8,831 nt of DNA from JBEKJU01 sp050011095. Its GTDB lineage: Bacteria; Desulfobacterota; Syntrophorhabdia; Syntrophorhabdales; WCHB1-27. Shown piece after piece: positions 7,301 to 8,831 of this stretch (positions within the stretch are counted from its first letter, which is position 1; each line of letters opens with the position of its first letter). The notes under the pieces are model-generated. The model was not told the DNA's origin. It did no database searches and saw only the letters and a program-made list of their open reading frames with translations. The DNA is taken from contig JBEKJU010000141.1 in assembly GCA_050011095.1 (NCBI GenBank), forward strand, positions 1 to 8,831, read 5' to 3'. The translations under genes were made by a program, and so were the position numbers.

Positions 7301-7649
7301 CCTTTTTGTGAAGACCGTTGAAAGAAGTGCCCGGCCGGGGGTGGACTGTACAGAGGTATTCGCGAGGGCCCTGCGGATCGCGAAGCGCGCGGGGCTGGAG
7401 GACAATTTCATGGGATTCGGTCAAGGCCGGGTCTCGTTCATCGGTCACGGCCTCGGTCTCGAAATCAATGAATTACCGGTGGTCACGGGAAAACACCGGA
7501 GGACCCTCAAGGAGGGGATGGTTTTTGCCCTTGAGCCGAAATTCATCCTGCCCGATCATGGCGCCATCGGCATGGAGGTCGATCTTGTGGTGAAGGAATC
7601 GGGTGTCGAGCGACTGACCTCGGACCCGATCGATATAATCTCCCTCTAG
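7260..7649 (+). pseudogene. C-terminal remnant of an M24 (Xaa-Pro) metallopeptidase
   Basis: Residues from about 22 onward follow the C-terminal third of M24 aminopeptidases such as PepQ-type Xaa-Pro peptidases: RPGVDCTEVFARA, then GHGLGLEINELPVV with the ligand His63, then LKEGMVFALEP with E92, then GAIGMEVDLVV with E106, ending in a GVERLT-like tail. Intact enzymes are about 350-400 residues and bind two metal ions through two Asp, one His and two Glu. Here the N-terminal domain and both Asp ligands are absent, so the product cannot be a normal peptidase. The open frame can begin at a GTG at 7260 or an ATG at 7266, but neither has a good ribosome site, and the sequence upstream is the kinase 5' end. 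It looks like a fragment left by deletion or by rearrangement that placed the kinase beside it. The retained frame suggests a recent event or a short expressed product. Confidence 0.82.
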
Positions 7650-7739
7650 CGGCTCTCAAGGGGGGATGTGGCCGGCCCACGCCCGTAAGGAGGAAGGGCA
7701 CACTTAAGGGAACCAAAAAAAAGACGAAAAGATAAGGAG

Positions 7740-8195
7740 ATGAAGCAGCTATCCGATATTCGTTCCTGCTTCGAGTTTGTGGGGCGTGACAAACTCCACA
7801 TCGATGTCTCCGGCATGGCCGAGCTGCCCCTGGGCAGTACGTCGTCCTGGTGCCGGGCCTTTCTCTACGCAATTCTGGAGCTGAACCGCGGGAAATTGAA
7901 ACGGGCCCTGAGCTTCATCAGGCAGGCGCGGGACCGCGTAGCAGACATCGAAGAACTGCCATACGTCCTTTACGTGGAAGCCGTTCTCCTGTCACTTTTG
8001 AGTGATCACGAACGGGCAGTCGTGCGCCAGTCGAGATGCGCGGAGATCTGCAGGCTCACCGGCGACAAACGGCTCGAATCCGATGCCCTGCTGCATCTGT
8101 CCTCCCTTTACCTGAAGCTCGGAGAGCCCGCCATAGCCAAGGCGTACGAGAGAGAGGCGGCCCTGATCATGCCGAGGAACCCCCGCCGGATGTGA
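7740..8195 (+). CDS. Small TPR-like helical protein, function unknown
   Basis: I do not recognise a named family for this 151-residue protein. Its body reads as helical hairpins of the tetratricopeptide type: FLYAILELNRGKLKRALSFI (about 41-60), then VLYVEAVLLSLLSDHERAV, then ALLHLSSLYLKLGEPAIAKA (about 116-135), each with the alternating Ala/Leu/Gly/Tyr pattern of TPR A and B helices. There is no signal peptide or membrane segment. The start is awkward: AAGGAG directly abuts the ATG at 7740 with no spacer, while later in-frame candidates (GTG 7779, ATG 7815) have no visible ribosome site, and upstream the frame is closed at 7686. It could be a truncated piece of a larger TPR protein, as the preceding gene is also a fragment. 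Codon use looks like that of its neighbours, so I favour a real coding region. Confidence 0.55.
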   Translation: MKQLSDIRSCFEFVGRDKLHIDVSGMAELPLGSTSSWCRAFLYAILELNRGKLKRALSFIRQARDRVADIEELPYVLYVEAVLLSLLSDHERAVVRQSRCAEICRLTGDKRLESDALLHLSSLYLKLGEPAIAKAYEREAALIMPRNPRRM

Positions 8196-8268
8196 CTGCG
8201 TGAACCCGACAGAGAACGGACGGGCCGACGTCCACATAATGTCCTTCTCCTTGAAGGGGGGCTCGACC

Positions 8269-8313
8269 GGCCGGCGGGTACCCACGAAGTGGGTGTCGCG
8301 AAGCGGGTCGTGC
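8269..8313. repeat. Repeat A, copy 1 (45 bp with GAA-loop hairpin)
   Basis: This 45-bp unit is identical to 8395-8439. It starts GGCCGGCGGGT and ends GGGTCGTGC. Inside is the hairpin ACCCAC-GAA-GTGGGT (8280-8294), followed by the mini-hairpin CGC-GAA-GCG. Both have a C(GAA)G loop, a type known to make very stable DNA mini-hairpins. Confidence 0.9.
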
Positions 8314-8358
8314 GGAGGGGCGACGCGAGGTACCCACGCGACGATAGCGGAAAGTGGT

Positions 8359-8388
8359 TTTTTCACCTCCGGTTCTTCCTTTTTATGA
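8359..8388. repeat. Repeat C, copy 1 (pyrimidine-rich)
   Basis: This 30-bp exact repeat of 8520-8549 begins TTTTTCACCTCCGG and ends CCTTTTTATGA. Similarity continues into GGGGGAGGC after a one-base difference. The two copies are 161 bp apart and each precedes a hairpin module, so this looks like the left boundary of a composite unit. Confidence 0.88.
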
Positions 8389-8394
8389 GGGGGA

Positions 8395-8439
8395 GGCCGG
8401 CGGGTACCCACGAAGTGGGTGTCGCGAAGCGGGTCGTGC
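8395..8439. repeat. Repeat A, copy 2
   Basis: This copy is identical base for base to 8269-8313 over 45 bp, and identity stops sharply at the left edge. The hairpin ACCCAC-GAA-GTGGGT is at 8406-8420. At the right edge it runs directly into repeat D, sharing its last GC. Confidence 0.9.
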
Positions 8440-8460
8440 TTTGCTCACAGAGGGGGCGAC
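8438..8460. repeat. Repeat D, copy 1 (half hairpin)
   Basis: This 23-bp unit starting GCTTTGCTCACAGAG and ending GGGGCGAC is identical to 8567-8589. Here only the loop and 3' arm of the hairpin are present. The 5' arm found in copy 2 is replaced by the end of repeat A, which suggests a recombined junction. Confidence 0.85.
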
Positions 8461-8461
8461 C

Positions 8462-8488
8462 GGGTACCCGCGCTTAGCGGGTGTCCCG
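8462..8488. repeat. Variant hairpin ACCCGC-GCTTA-GCGGGT
   Basis: The stem at 8466-8471/8477-8482 is embedded in GGGTACCC ... GGGTGTC, the same frame as the hairpin of repeat A. Relative to repeat A the inner pair changes from A-T to G-C on both arms, so pairing is kept while the sequence and loop differ. Confidence 0.75.
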
Positions 8489-8519
8489 GTAATTGCGCGA
8501 CGCGAGCCAACGGCAGCCC

Positions 8520-8549
8520 TTTTTCACCTCCGGTTCTTCCTTTTTATGA
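8520..8549. repeat. Repeat C, copy 2
   Basis: This is an exact 30-bp match of 8359-8388, followed by one extra C and then GGGGGAGGC. It leads into the perfect hairpin at 8559-8581 rather than into repeat A. Confidence 0.88.
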
Positions 8550-8558
8550 CGGGGGAGG

Positions 8559-8581
8559 CTCTGTGAGCTTTGCTCACAGAG
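8559..8581. terminator. Perfect 10-bp hairpin, possible transcript end of the DUF1844 gene
   Basis: CTCTGTGAGC (8559-8568) and GCTCACAGAG (8572-8581) are perfect complements around a TTT loop. The element lies 34 bases beyond the stop of the DUF1844 gene and about 360 bases beyond that of the TPR-like gene. No U-tract follows on either strand, so it is not a standard intrinsic terminator; it may protect a 3' end or serve as a REP-like element. Confidence 0.45.
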
Positions 8582-8589
8582 GGGGCGAC
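8567..8589. repeat. Repeat D, copy 2 (within the full hairpin)
   Basis: This copy is identical over 23 bp to 8438-8460. It includes the loop and 3' arm of the hairpin at 8559-8581 and continues into GCGAGCC, which is shared with the segment ending near 8508. Confidence 0.85.
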
Positions 8590-8614
8590 GCGAGCCCCAA
8601 TGGTTGCCTGGCGA

Positions 8615-8831
8615 TCAGCCCGACGACCTGATGAACTTCAGTCTCACATCGTAGAGCACGTTGTCGAGGAGGCTATCCTCCTCTTGCGTGAGATTGCCCT
8701 TCGTCTTCTCCTTCAGCATCTCGATGATGCTGATTGTCTGCTTTGCAAGCTGCAGGTTTACCTCTTTCATGTTGGTGATCGGGTCCGGCAGCTCTCCCAG
8801 GTGCACGAGGGCCGACGTGGAGAGGGAAAGG
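8615..8831 (-). CDS. DUF1844-family protein, C-terminal part (runs off right edge)
   Basis: The visible 71 residues enter from the window edge in frame and end at TGA (8617-8615). They match the core of DUF1844: SALVHLGELPDP, then EVNLQLAKQTISIIEMLKEK, then TKGNLTQEEDSLLDNVLYD and LRLKF-like VRLKF. DUF1844 proteins are small (often 90-150 residues) and their function is unknown; the family is frequent in Deltaproteobacteria and related phyla. A GTG codon inside the visible part (8806-8804) could be mistaken for a start, but conserved residues (LSLSTSALV) continue upstream of it, so the true start is outside the window. The gene converges on the TPR-like gene, with the repeat mosaic between. 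Confidence 0.9.
   Translation of the reverse strand, partial: LSLSTSALVHLGELPDPITNMKEVNLQLAKQTISIIEMLKEKTKGNLTQEEDSLLDNVLYDVRLKFIRSSG

Larger units (their letters stand above)
8196..8614. other. Convergent intergenic region built of mosaic stem-loop repeats
   Basis: These 419 bases lie between the TPR-like gene and the convergent DUF1844 gene. Several overlapping open frames exist in all plus frames, but they translate the same DNA repeats and show no protein family. From about 8260 to 8597 the sequence is a patchwork of at least three exact repeat types, each present twice, plus three small hairpins and one perfect 10-bp hairpin. The motif CGACGCGAG occurs three times (8321, 8498, 8586). 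It resembles intergenic REP/BIME-type elements in organisation, but I do not recognise the family. Confidence 0.75.

Noticed and set aside
7992..8411. 139-residue minus-strand open frame
   Set aside because: It runs antisense to the TPR-like gene and through the repeats, and its apparent repeats at protein level derive from the DNA repeats.
8269..8597. CRISPR array
   Set aside because: The repeats are of several types, number only two each and are not separated by equal-length unique spacers; no cas gene is nearby.
8200..8631. Four overlapping plus-strand open frames of 62-70 residues
   Set aside because: They translate the DNA repeats in different frames, have no family resemblance and lack ribosome sites. 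The repeats explain them.

Overview
The window reads as a GC-rich chromosomal segment of a Gram-negative, probably anaerobic bacterium. A Deltaproteobacteria/Desulfobacterota-like host is the best guess. This rests on a tungstate importer (TupABC), a DUF1844 protein, a HDOD protein, a soluble PAS-PAS histidine kinase and a Bacillus/Geobacter-type PurB. The assignment is inferred from gene content and was not tested by a search.

Layout. (1) 1-2947, minus strand: the compact tupA-tupB-tupC operon runs leftward. It has a 10-bp tupA/tupB overlap and an ATGA tupB/tupC overlap. It is followed 51 bp later by the start of a HDOD-domain gene that leaves the window. (2) 2948-3295: a divergent intergenic region with a plausible sigma70-type promoter facing each way and nested inverted repeats between them. 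(3) 3296-5507, plus strand: a PrmA-like methyltransferase gene followed 82 bp later by purB (adenylosuccinate lyase, purine and AMP synthesis). (4) 5629-7245, minus strand: an orphan cytoplasmic PAS-PAS histidine kinase, convergent with purB. (5) About 7260-7649, plus strand: only the C-terminal part of an M24 (Xaa-Pro) peptidase, a probable gene remnant. (6) 7740-8195, plus strand: a small TPR-like helical protein of unknown function. (7) 8196-8614: a convergent intergenic region of about 420 bp filled with a mosaic of short exact repeats and stem-loops. (8) 8615-8831, minus strand: the C-terminal part of a DUF1844 protein running off the right edge.

How the genes work together. TupA, TupB and TupC form one tungstate import system that would feed tungsten enzymes such as formate dehydrogenases or aldehyde oxidoreductases; none of these is in the window. 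PrmA and PurB are housekeeping. The kinase has no response regulator beside it. The least explained parts are the stem-loop mosaic at 8260-8600 and the symmetric sequence between the two divergent promoters at 3057-3150. No CRISPR array, tRNA, rRNA, transposase or defence system was recognised.
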